Of a DNA stretch of 5,409 nucleotides, positions 1-5,409 are shown piece by piece; the stretch's first letter is position 1, and every line of letters starts with the position of its first letter. Origin of the DNA: DATMNI01 sp035570275 (GTDB taxonomy: Bacteria; Acidobacteriota; Terriglobia; Bryobacterales; Bryobacteraceae). The DNA lies in contig DATMNI010000290.1 of NCBI GenBank assembly GCA_035570275.1, positions 1 through 5,409 on the forward strand. The letters run 5' to 3'. The translations under genes were made by a program, and so were the position numbers. Under the pieces are notes generated by a model that saw nothing but the letters and a program-made list of their open reading frames with translations, was not told where the DNA came from and made no database searches.

Positions 1-2
1 TC

Positions 3-2558
3 GAACAACTCGTAAAGGAAAAGGCCGCCGCCGGACTGCCGCCTATTGAAGCGCGGCAGGAAGCGCTCCGCGCCATGGGGGGAATCGCTCAATTTCAGGA
101 GGACTGTCGAGCCATGCGTGGAGTCAACTTTTGGGAAGATCTCTTGCGAGACGTAGGGTATGCAGGCCGTTCGTTCACCCGGACTCCTGTCTTTTTCCTG
201 TCGGCGATCGTCATTCTCGCTATCGGCATCGGCGTCAACAACGCCGTCTTTACTGTCGTGCGTTCGGTCGTGCTGAATCCGCTGCCGTACCCAGACGCAA
301 ATCAACTGGTGCTGGTGTGGAAGGCCGTCGGGGAAGAACCCGACAAGCACAGCGGCGTTGCCCCGGCCGATTTCCTGGAGCTACAGGAGCAGGCACACAG
401 CTTCCAATCGATCGCCGCGTTTACCCATACATCTTTCGATGTCGGCGGCGTCGATGAGCCGTATAGGGTTTTAGCTGACCGGGTCTCGGCGAACTTTTTC
501 GCCACCTTAGGCGTCCGGCCGGAGTACGGGCGTGACTTCACGGCGGACGACGATCAGCCTGTGGCGGAACATGTTGCGATCCTGAGTCACGGGCTTTGGC
601 AGACCCGCTTCAACGGACGCCTGGACACTATTGGCGGCAACGTTTTCCTGAACAATGAGCGATACGCAATCGTTGGCGTCATGCCGTCCCATTTTGCGTT
701 CTCCGAGAGCGGCAACCCGGCTGAGGCCCCGGAGTTGTGGACGGCCCTGCGCTTCACCGATGAACGTACGCAACGCGGGTCCGGCTACATGCGCATTCTA
801 GGCCGGCTGAAAGGGGGCGTGACGCAAGCGGCCGTTCGCGCCGAACTGGGAAGCGTGACGCGGCAGTTCGCCGGCGCGCAGCCGCGCACCTATGGCAGCG
901 AGTTCCTGACTGCGATTCCTCTGCTGGAGAGTGTGATTGGGGGCGTACGGCAGCTCCTGTTGGTGCTGTGGGGTGCGGTGATTTGCGTGCTTCTGATCAT
1001 GTGCACGAACCTCGCAAACATGCTGCTGGTGCGGGCAACGGGAAGAGTGAAGGAACTGGTTGTGCGGACAAGCCTGGGCGCCAGCCATTGGCGGCTGACC
1101 AGGCAGTTGCTTACGGAAAACCTTGCGCTGGGCCTATGCGGAGGCGCGCTTGGCCTCGCCGTGGCGTTCACTTTGATCCGTTCTATTCCCTCGATGGGCT
1201 TCACCGATCTCCCTCGACTGCATGAAATCTCGATGGACGGATGGGTCGTCACGTTCAGCCTTGTGCTTGCGGCACTCACGGGTCTATTCTTCGGGGGTTT
1301 GCCGGCCTGGAAGATTTCGCAGATGGATCCGCAACAGTCTATGCAAACAGCCAGCCGCGCCACGGGCGGCCGCCGGGCGAATGCGCTGCGGGCGATCTTT
1401 GGCGCCGTACAAATCGCACTGGCGTTGATGCTGGTGACAGGGGCCGGCTTGTGCCTGCACAGTTTCGCGATTCTGCAAAAGGCAGATCTCGGGTTCCAGC
1501 CTGAGAATGTTGTTTCGTTTCAGTTACCGTTACCAAAGGAAGTGCAGGGCGCCACGCGCGCGACGACCTTTTATCGGGAGGTTGCCGAACGAATCCGCCA
1601 ATTGCCCCATGTGCGCAGCGTGGGCATGATCACCTACCTTCCGTTGCGTGGGAACGCCTTTGGGTGGCGCTTCCTGATTCGGGGGCAAGAGACTCCCACC
1701 GGGATCCCGATCCCATCCGCCGAGTATCGAGTTGTCAGCGGCGATTTATTTTCCGCGTTGAGGATCCCCATCAGGCTGGGTCGCGGGTTCCATGAGCATG
1801 ACCTGCCAGATTCCCTGCCGGTCGCCATCGTCAACGAGACCATGGCGCGACGCTACTGGCCCGGCGAGAATCCAATCGGAAAACAGCTCCGGCTTGGTGG
1901 TCCGCCGTCGATGTTTCCCTGGTTGACCGTGGTCGGTGTTGCCGGCGATGTGCGCTATGGGAAAGTTGAGGCCGCCCCGGAACCGACGATCTACCAATGC
2001 CTCGCCCAAACCCGTGGACCTTCGCTGTCCGTCGTAGTTCGTAGCGACGGCAATCCGATGGGAGCTCTGGGCCTCATCCGCAGCCAAATCCGCGAGGTAG
2101 ATCGGAGCGTACCTCTGCTGGACGTCCGGGAAATGAACTATTTCGTCTCCATTGCCTTCGCGCAAAGGAGGCTGGTACTGGCCGTCCTTTCGACATTTGC
2201 GCTGATCGCCCTGTTTTTGGCCACGTTCGGCATCTATAGCGTGGTTTCCTACTCCGTGGCACAGCGAACGCAGGAGATCGGTTTGCGCGTCGCGCTCGGC
2301 GCCCCCGAGGGCAGCATTTTGAAGCTGGTGCTGGTGCAAGGAATGTGGATTTCAATGGCGGGCATTCTTGCCGGAGCGATGGGCAATCTGGCGCTCGGAA
2401 AGGCCATCTCGACCTTGCTCTACAAAGTCGAGCCCACCGACCCCATTACGATCGGCGCCGTTTCGATCCTGTTGTCGCTGGTAACGGTTATGGCCTGCTA
2501 TTTTCCGGCGCGGCGTGCCTTGCGGATCGACCCGATGATCGCCTTGAGATCCGAGTGA
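3..2558 (+). CDS. ADOP-type (MacB/FtsX-like) ABC transporter permease, 5' partial
   Basis: Large inner-membrane permease of the acidobacterial duplicated orphan permease type: two MacB_PCD plus FtsX modules in one chain, with no ATPase gene beside it here. Numbering from Met at base 75, hydrophobic segments lie near residues 38-61, 292-318, 347-369, 391-412 (module 1) and 438-460, 699-724, 749-774, 790-812 (module 2), giving 8 spans with extracytoplasmic domains at about 62-290 and 461-698. The duplication shows in paired FtsX signatures (RTSLGASHWRLTRQLL and RVALGAPEGSILKLVL). The C-terminus PARRALRIDPMIALRSE is typical of the family. The frame is open upstream of Met75 to the window edge, and those codons encode EQLVKEKAAAGLPPIEARQE, then ALRAMGG. 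This matches the usual ADOP N-terminal prefix, so the real start lies outside the window; 851 complete codons are visible. The family resembles MacB-type efflux permeases, but the substrate is unknown. Family call is firm; role is inferred. Confidence 0.93.
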   Translation, partial: EQLVKEKAAAGLPPIEARQEALRAMGGIAQFQEDCRAMRGVNFWEDLLRDVGYAGRSFTRTPVFFLSAIVILAIGIGVNNAVFTVVRSVVLNPLPYPDANQLVLVWKAVGEEPDKHSGVAPADFLELQEQAHSFQSIAAFTHTSFDVGGVDEPYRVLADRVSANFFATLGVRPEYGRDFTADDDQPVAEHVAILSHGLWQTRFNGRLDTIGGNVFLNNERYAIVGVMPSHFAFSESGNPAEAPELWTALRFTDERTQRGSGYMRILGRLKGGVTQAAVRAELGSVTRQFAGAQPRTYGSEFLTAIPLLESVIGGVRQLLLVLWGAVICVLLIMCTNLANMLLVRATGRVKELVVRTSLGASHWRLTRQLLTENLALGLCGGALGLAVAFTLIRSIPSMGFTDLPRLHEISMDGWVVTFSLVLAALTGLFFGGLPAWKISQMDPQQSMQTASRATGGRRANALRAIFGAVQIALALMLVTGAGLCLHSFAILQKADLGFQPENVVSFQLPLPKEVQGATRATTFYREVAERIRQLPHVRSVGMITYLPLRGNAFGWRFLIRGQETPTGIPIPSAEYRVVSGDLFSALRIPIRLGRGFHEHDLPDSLPVAIVNETMARRYWPGENPIGKQLRLGGPPSMFPWLTVVGVAGDVRYGKVEAAPEPTIYQCLAQTRGPSLSVVVRSDGNPMGALGLIRSQIREVDRSVPLLDVREMNYFVSIAFAQRRLVLAVLSTFALIALFLATFGIYSVVSYSVAQRTQEIGLRVALGAPEGSILKLVLVQGMWISMAGILAGAMGNLALGKAISTLLYKVEPTDPITIGAVSILLSLVTVMACYFPARRALRIDPMIALRSE
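97..116 (+). promoter_or_regulatory. Possible internal ribosome binding site and start within the permease gene
   Basis: A perfect AGGAGG at 97-102 lies 11 nt before an in-frame ATG at 114-116, whose product would begin MRGVNFWEDLLRDVGYAGRS. Starting there would remove the N-terminal prefix but keep the first membrane span. The motif may be chance, because it also encodes Gln-Glu-Asp of the conserved prefix. The prefix upstream favours an earlier start outside the window. Confidence 0.25.
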
Positions 2559-2698
2559 CCCGATACGCGTGGCGGTAGCGTCACCTGCAGCGTGGAATGG
2601 AGAAACTTCGCGGCGGCGGCGGAGTCGGCACCAAAGGAACCACAACGCGACTTCGCGGGCACGTACCCCGCTGCTGCCGTACAGGATCGCTGGCGCGT

Positions 2699-2729
2699 GA
2701 TCCTAAACCCTACTCCGTCACGGAGGATC
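2699..2729. repeat. Compact hairpin in the permease-transporter spacer
   Basis: CTCCG (2713-2717) and CGGAG (2721-2725) pair around a TCA loop. An outer GATCCT (2699-2704) matches AGGATC (2724-2729), overlapping the inner stem by two bases so that GATC/GATC can stack beneath it. No T-run follows on either strand, so it is not a standard intrinsic terminator. It could be a weak terminator for the permease transcript or chance. The rest of the 2559-2808 spacer shows no recognisable gene and no promoter boxes that I trust. Confidence 0.3.
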
Positions 2730-2808
2730 TACACTCAACTGCTGGGGTAAAACGCATTTATGGACGGGAGCCGAACGGAGCCTCATCAGTCTACCGTTCG
2801 AACAGGCG

Positions 2809-4206
2809 ATGTCAGCCATTACAATCAAAATAGAGCGCGCGAAGAAATTGCCAGCCATCCCCAAGTCCTGGACTCGCCGTCTCGAACAGCACGAAGACCG
2901 CGTCTTCCTCTTGTTGACCATTGTGATCGGCGCCGTGGTTGGCCTGGTGGTTGTCGCATTTATCGTTCTCACCGGCAATCTCGGCGCGCGCATGTATCCT
3001 CCTGGCGGCTCACCCTGGCGTAGGTTGTTGGTTCCCGTCGCCGGCTCGTTGGCTACTGGGTACCTTCTATTTCGCTACTTTCCGTACGCGCGTGGGAGCG
3101 GAATTCCACAGACCAAAGCAGCGCTCTTCGCGCGGGAAGGCTATATCCGGGCCCGCACCGTGCTTGGAAAGTTCTTCTGCTGCTCCACGTCGCTCGCCAG
3201 CGGAATCGCGCTCGGCCGCGAAGGCCCGTCCGTTCAAGTGGGCGCCGGCATTGCCTCTCTGCTCGGCCGGAGTCTCGGACTCGGACCGGAAAAAGTGAAG
3301 GCCCTGATTCCCGTTGGCGCCTCTGCTGCGGTTGCGGCTGCGTTCAACACTCCCATCGCTGGCGTGCTTTTCGCCCTCGAAGAAATCATGGGCGACATGA
3401 ATGCTCCGGTACTGGGCTCTGTGGTCCTCAGTTCCGCCACGGCATGGATCGTCTTGCATCTGCTTCTGGGAGATGAACCACTTTTCCACACGCCCGCTTA
3501 TGAACTCGTGCATGGCGTGGAGTTCGCCGTGTACGCGGTCCTCGGCGTCTTGGGAGGCTTGGTTTCGGTCGGCTTCGTTAAGCTTCTCTTAGGCCTGCGC
3601 GCCTGGTTCCTGCGCCGGCCCAAGCAAACCGGGTGGTTTCAGCCTGTCGCCGGCGGCCTTCTGGTCGGCATTATGGGATGGTTCGTTCCGCAGTCTCTCG
3701 GAATCGGGTACCAATACGTGGGTGATGCGCTGAATGGAAACATAGCGCCGAAAACCATGGCCCTCTTGCTGGCTCTGCGAGTGGTGGGAACCGCGGTCTG
3801 TTACGCCTCCGGAAACGCCGGCGGCGTCTTCGGCCCCGCCTTGTTCATCGGCGCCATGCTGGGCGGCACGTTGGGTAACCTGGCACACCAGGTTTTCCCC
3901 AATTCCGTTGCTTCCGTGGGCGCTTATGCCCTGGTCGGGATGGGCACTGCGTTCGCCGGAATCGTGCGGGTTCCGATGACTTCCGTCATCATGATCTTCG
4001 AAGTCACCCGCGATTACGCCATCATTGTCCCATTGATGATCTCCAACCTTATCAGCTTTTTCATCTCCCGGCGCCTCCAGCCCGAGGCCATCTACGAAGC
4101 GCTCTCCCGGCAGGATGGAATCCATCTCCCCAGATCCGGAGCGCACCGCCGATCGGAGCACTCTGCGCGTGAGGGAAGCCATGTCGCTGGAAAACCGGGC
4201 CATTGA
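2809..4206 (+). CDS. ClC family chloride channel / Cl-/H+ antiporter, membrane domain (split from its CBS domains)
   Basis: Polytopic inner-membrane ClC protein. The selectivity and gating motifs are all present: GSGIPQ at 96-101 (GSGIP loop), GREGP at 136-140 with gating Glu138, AAAFNTPIAGVLFALEE at 176-192 with Glu192 at the position of the internal proton glutamate of E. coli ClC-ec1, GNAGGVFGP at 335-343, and Tyr429 in IYEAL matching the central pore tyrosine. Keeping both glutamates favours a Cl-/H+ exchanger over a passive channel (inference). The ATG at 2809 is the first usable start; the frame is open back to 2707 without ATG, GTG or TTG. The Shine-Dalgarno is weak (AGG only 2 nt away). 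ClC homology stops at DGIHLP (residues 436-441); the last 24 residues look like out-of-frame sequence. The CBS domains that normally follow are in the +1 frame, overlapping by 92 bases. It may be a frame-disrupted gene, a sequencing error or a recoded gene. Confidence 0.95.
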   Translation: MSAITIKIERAKKLPAIPKSWTRRLEQHEDRVFLLLTIVIGAVVGLVVVAFIVLTGNLGARMYPPGGSPWRRLLVPVAGSLATGYLLFRYFPYARGSGIPQTKAALFAREGYIRARTVLGKFFCCSTSLASGIALGREGPSVQVGAGIASLLGRSLGLGPEKVKALIPVGASAAVAAAFNTPIAGVLFALEEIMGDMNAPVLGSVVLSSATAWIVLHLLLGDEPLFHTPAYELVHGVEFAVYAVLGVLGGLVSVGFVKLLLGLRAWFLRRPKQTGWFQPVAGGLLVGIMGWFVPQSLGIGYQYVGDALNGNIAPKTMALLLALRVVGTAVCYASGNAGGVFGPALFIGAMLGGTLGNLAHQVFPNSVASVGAYALVGMGTAFAGIVRVPMTSVIMIFEVTRDYAIIVPLMISNLISFFISRRLQPEAIYEALSRQDGIHLPRSGAHRRSEHSAREGSHVAGKPGH

Positions 4207-4570
4207 GCCACGCGCTACCATTCAACAAGCTCTCGACAACATCCGCTCTCTCGCCGTCAGCGCCTGGCCTGTCGCCGCTGGCAAAGAGTTACTCGGCTTG
4301 GTCACCGCTTCAAATCTCGAAAGCGCTGCAGAAGACGGCGCGGGTAATAGAGGGGTTTCCGAGATTCTTGAGCCGCTACCGGAGGGCCATCTGGGTGCGT
4401 ACAATTTCCCTCACGTCCATCCCGATCATCCGCTCGGCGTGGCACTGCAGAGAATGGGTGAAATGCACCTCGATGTCCTTCCGGTCGTAAGTCGCGCCAA
4501 CGTCCTCGAAATCGTCGGCGTCGTCACGCTGCCGGACATACTGCGCGCCTACGGCATCCGCGGAACCTAG
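4115..4570 (+). CDS. Tandem CBS-domain module, C-terminal part of the ClC protein in a shifted frame
   Basis: Cytoplasmic Bateman module with two CBS domains. CBS1 is about residues 17-70 (LRVREAMSLENRAIEPRATI onward, ending GLVTASNLES). CBS2 is about 82-148 (PDHPLGVALQRMGEMHLDVL then GVVTLPDILRAYGI). In ClC proteins such pairs sit after the membrane domain and often bind adenine nucleotides to tune transport. Skipping one base at 4128-4131 gives a smooth join, DGIHLP-DPERTADRSTLRVREAM, and a single protein of 586 residues, close to the expected ClC-CBS length. If translated alone, the ATG at 4115 has no properly spaced Shine-Dalgarno, because AGG touches it. The ATG at 4181 has GAGGGA at 4171-4176 but starts inside CBS1. 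A separate CBS protein is therefore possible, but a split single gene is more likely. The stop is TAG at 4568-4570. Confidence 0.88.
   Translation: MESISPDPERTADRSTLRVREAMSLENRAIEPRATIQQALDNIRSLAVSAWPVAAGKELLGLVTASNLESAAEDGAGNRGVSEILEPLPEGHLGAYNFPHVHPDHPLGVALQRMGEMHLDVLPVVSRANVLEIVGVVTLPDILRAYGIRGT
4128..4131 (+). other. Frame-break point between ClC and CBS parts (CCCC run)
   Basis: The ClC frame reads CAT CTC CCC AGA TCC, while the CBS frame reads CCA GAT CCG GAG. Removing one C, or slipping +1 on the proline codon CCC, joins the two homologous parts without losing residues. The 0-frame codon after CCC is AGA, the only AGA I find in the ClC frame, where CGN codons dominate. CCC followed by a slowly read codon is a known setting for +1 slippage. 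No stop codon sits at the site and I see no convincing stimulatory hairpin. A plain indel or base-calling error fits equally well. Confidence 0.75.
4171..4183 (+). promoter_or_regulatory. Possible ribosome binding site for separate CBS translation
   Basis: GAGGGA (4171-4176) precedes ATG 4181 by 4 nt, or 6 nt from the GAGG core. It is the best Shine-Dalgarno-like site in the CBS reading frame and lies 21 nt before the ClC-frame stop at 4204-4206, so translational coupling is conceivable. The resulting product would start MSLENRAIEP and lack the first few residues of CBS1. It may be a chance match. Confidence 0.25.
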
Positions 4571-4630
4571 AATTTGCGCGGATGCCATCCCCGACCGACC
4601 CTGGGTCCCTGGCAGACTGCTAATTTAGTG

Positions 4631-4659
4631 ATCGGCACTGCCGATTCAACCATTCAACC
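4631..4659. repeat. Perfect hairpin abutting a tandem 8-mer (candidate oriIS core)
   Basis: ATCGGC (4631-4636), loop ACT, GCCGAT (4640-4645) form a perfect 6-bp stem. It overlaps the start of a perfect tandem repeat ATTCAACC x2 (4644-4651, 4652-4659; read as GGTTGAAT x2 on the transposase strand). A small hairpin beside short iterated motifs recalls origins used by HUH Rep proteins and transposases. It lies between the CBS stop and the transposase 3' flank. The origin role is inference; the repeats are exact. Confidence 0.45.
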
Positions 4660-4667
4660 CGCGCCAA

Positions 4668-4738
4668 TAACGATTGAGCCCACGGCCGTCGCAATAGACG
4701 CCTCCACCTGGCGAGGTCGTCATTGGCTCCAAACGTTA
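4668..4738. repeat. Bulged compound inverted repeat
   Basis: Outer arms TAACGATTGAGCC (4668-4680) and GGCTCCAAACGTTA (4725-4738) pair with one A/A mismatch and one bulged C (4729). Inside is a second hairpin: CAAT-A-GACG-CCTC (4692-4704) pairs with GAGG-T-CGTC-ATTG (4713-4725) around CACCTGGC, with single bulges at 4696 and 4717. G4725 can serve only one of the two stems. Bulged stems of this kind occur in single-strand recombination sites and IS ends. It resembles an integron attC superficially, but a proper R'' core is missing. Confidence 0.4.
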
Positions 4739-4741
4739 GAC

Positions 4742-4816
4742 CTCTATCGGAAGTGACGCGGCGCAGTGAGCTTGAGCACGGCGTGACGTTAGACCGCCGC
4801 GTCACTTTCGATAGAG
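4742..4816. repeat. 22-bp inverted repeat with ACGTTAGAC before each arm
   Basis: The left arm (4742-4763) begins CTCTATCGG and ends GACGCGGCG. The right arm (4795-4816) is its reverse complement at 21 of 22 positions; the exception, G4750 against T4808, can wobble pair. The loop is 31 nt. A 9-mer ACGTTAGAC directly precedes the left arm (4733-4741) and the right arm (4786-4794). This is too long and ordered to be chance. It lies between convergent genes, so it could be part of the IS end, a bidirectional terminator, or a recombination site. No T-run follows either arm. Confidence 0.7.
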
Positions 4817-5075
4817 TCGTTTGAAGTGAGCCGCTGGCGGTTGCGGCGGACGCGGCACCCACGGGTATGTATTTTGAATGGCGTTTTGGTACTGAAGGGG
4901 CAGCCGGGGCAGTACACGGCGATGGCCTGTGGCGGGGGTAACGAGCGCTGCGGAGAGACAGATTCTACGCCGTACGCGTTGCCAATCCTGACCTGCGCGT
5001 TTGACGCAACGCTGTGGGCACACGTCACGCATCCGGGCCGCCTGGCCCGCGTGGCCAGCCAGGAGAAGCTCTCCG
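4817..5075. other. Apparently noncoding 3' flank of the transposase gene
   Basis: About 260 bp between the long inverted repeat and the transposase stop. Open frames on both strands here (such as 4826-5137 plus, 4802-5095 and 4789-5028 minus) overlap one another, run into the transposase end or the repeats, show no domain I recognise, and are rich in Arg, Pro and Cys as expected of random GC-rich frames. I read it as the untranslated downstream portion of the IS91-like element. The only local structure seen is the hairpin pair at 5042-5074. Confidence 0.55.
5042..5074 (-). terminator. Two small hairpins just past the transposase stop
   Basis: On the transposase strand, a GGAGA/TCTCC stem (5062-5074, loop 5067-5069) begins 1 nt after the stop codon at 5076-5078. 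A CTGGCC/GGCCAG stem (5042-5058, 5-nt loop) follows. Both stems are perfect. Neither is followed by a T-run, so intrinsic termination is doubtful. They may stabilise the 3' end of the transcript or be chance GC-rich pairing. Confidence 0.25.
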
Positions 5076-5409
5076 CTATGACGAATCGAGTTCACGTCTT
5101 CGGCTACGCCGGTGACGGGACAACTCGCGGGGGATGATCATCTCGATCACCTCGACTACCCCTCCGCAAAGTGGACACCGCCTTCCGGGCGAGTTCTTTT
5201 CCGGTGACGGTGCTGCTGGTTGCGGGGCTGCCGGTTGCGCAGCCTCCTCACCCAGCAGCGTCCGGCACAGTGCCGCGCACTGGCGCCGGCAACGGTTGGC
5301 CATCCAGCCGTAGTGGCGAATGCGCACGAAGCCCTTGGGTAACACGTGCAGCAGGAAACGCCGGATGAACTCCTCGGCTGCCAGGGTCATCTTGCGCTGC
5401 TTGCCGCCG
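5076..5409 (-). CDS. IS91-family transposase, C-terminal part (5' end beyond the window)
   Basis: Read on the minus strand, the visible 110 residues begin GGKQRKMTLAAEEFIRRFLL and continue HVLPKGFVRIRHYGWMANRC. This is the conserved block after the catalytic core of IS91-type transposases (Y2_Tnp region), which nick and transfer single-stranded DNA by a rolling-circle mechanism. The frame is open to the right edge, so the internal Met at 5390-5388 is not the start. The HUH motif, catalytic tyrosines and N-terminal zinc finger are outside the window. An Ala/Pro-rich linker leads to a CPLCGG motif and a basic tail (RHRRSRRRELDSS), then TAG at 5078-5076. The CxxC could belong to a small zinc-binding or DNA-binding tail. 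This C-terminal part shows no frameshift. It converges on the ClC-CBS gene, with about 500 bp between the stops. Whether the full element is active cannot be judged. Confidence 0.9.
   Translation of the reverse strand, partial: GGKQRKMTLAAEEFIRRFLLHVLPKGFVRIRHYGWMANRCRRQCAALCRTLLGEEAAQPAAPQPAAPSPEKNSPGRRCPLCGGVVEVIEMIIPRELSRHRRSRRRELDSS

Larger units (their letters stand above)
4621..5409 (-). mobile_element. IS91-family element, downstream (oriIS-side) end, partial
   Basis: The segment combines the C-terminal part of an IS91-type transposase (5076-5409, minus strand) with about 450 bp of repeat-rich, apparently noncoding DNA downstream. IS91-family elements move by rolling-circle transposition and have a structured origin end (oriIS) past the transposase 3' end, so this arrangement fits. 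The left boundary is a guess: it is set just before the hairpin at 4631-4645, and could lie anywhere from the CBS stop (4570) to about 4740. These elements lack terminal inverted repeats and make no target duplication, so one copy does not define the edge. The right part of the element is outside the window. Confidence 0.6.

Noticed and set aside
1746..2339. 197-residue antisense ORF inside the permease gene
   Set aside because: It is opposite a well-supported conserved gene and has low-complexity, polar, domain-free content typical of a GC-rich shadow frame.
2597..2833. Plus-strand ORF of 78 residues in the spacer before the ClC gene
   Set aside because: It crosses the ClC start in another frame, lacks a ribosome binding site, and its composition is not protein-like.
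3589..4221. 210-residue antisense ORF inside the ClC gene
   Set aside because: It mirrors the ClC coding sequence and is rich in Gly, Asp and His with no family resemblance; it is a shadow frame.
4597..4607. Palindrome GACCC-T-GGGTC after the CBS stop, as a terminator
   Set aside because: A one-base loop cannot form an RNA hairpin with the full stem, and no T-run follows; it could at most be a protein-binding dyad.
4621..4645. Helitron-like 3' end (hairpin followed by CTRR) on the minus strand
   Set aside because: CTAA does follow the hairpin, but only 2 nt away rather than about 10, and the transposase resembles bacterial IS91 with no helicase domain visible.
4665..4741. Integron attC site ending in GTTAGAC (4735-4741)
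   Set aside because: The right core fits GTTRRRY, but the matching left core is CAATAAC rather than RYYYAAC, the spacer between the AAC core and the inner box is only 2 nt, and no integrase or gene cassette is visible.
4574..4756. Small plus-strand ORF of 60 residues after the CBS module
   Set aside because: It runs through the hairpins and repeats, has no Shine-Dalgarno and no recognisable similarity; it is probably a chance open frame.
4789..5137. Several overlapping ORFs of 79-103 residues on both strands next to the transposase
   Set aside because: They overlap each other in different frames, show no domain, and lie in the untranslated flank of the IS91-like gene. Cys-Pro-Gly clusters in the minus-strand frame look suggestive but have no supporting context.

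Overview
The window looks like chromosomal DNA from a GC-rich soil bacterium, most likely an acidobacterium (Solibacter/Bryobacter-like). The main reason is the first gene, which has the full architecture of an 'acidobacterial duplicated orphan permease' (ADOP). This lineage call is inferred from family distribution; no rRNA or other lineage marker is present.

Layout. (1) Bases 3-2558 (+): an ADOP/MacB-FtsX type permease, cut at its 5' end by the window edge. (2) Bases 2559-2808: a 250-bp spacer with one compact hairpin and no convincing gene. (3) Bases 2809-4570 (+): a ClC-type chloride transporter followed by a pair of CBS domains. In relatives these form one polypeptide. Here they lie in two frames, and the join is exactly restored by dropping one base of a CCCC run at 4128-4131. 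This is either a disrupted gene, a base-calling error, or a +1 frameshift site (CCC followed by the rare codon AGA). (4) Bases 4571-5075: about 500 bp without a credible gene. Its lower part (about 4621-4816) is dense in inverted and direct repeats: a 6-bp hairpin abutting a tandem 8-mer, a bulged compound hairpin, and a 22-bp inverted repeat in which each arm is preceded by ACGTTAGAC. (5) Bases 5076-5409 (-): the C-terminal part of an IS91-family (HUH, rolling-circle) transposase whose catalytic part lies beyond the right edge.

The repeat-rich stretch lies downstream of the transposase gene, on the side where IS91-type elements carry their replication-origin end (oriIS). I therefore read about 4621-5409 as one end of an IS91-like element sitting just past the transporter's stop codon, convergent with it. 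The exact boundary cannot be fixed from one copy. The permease and the transporter do not look functionally linked. The points most worth checking are the ClC/CBS frame break and the nested repeats of the putative IS end. I see no clearly new multi-gene system.
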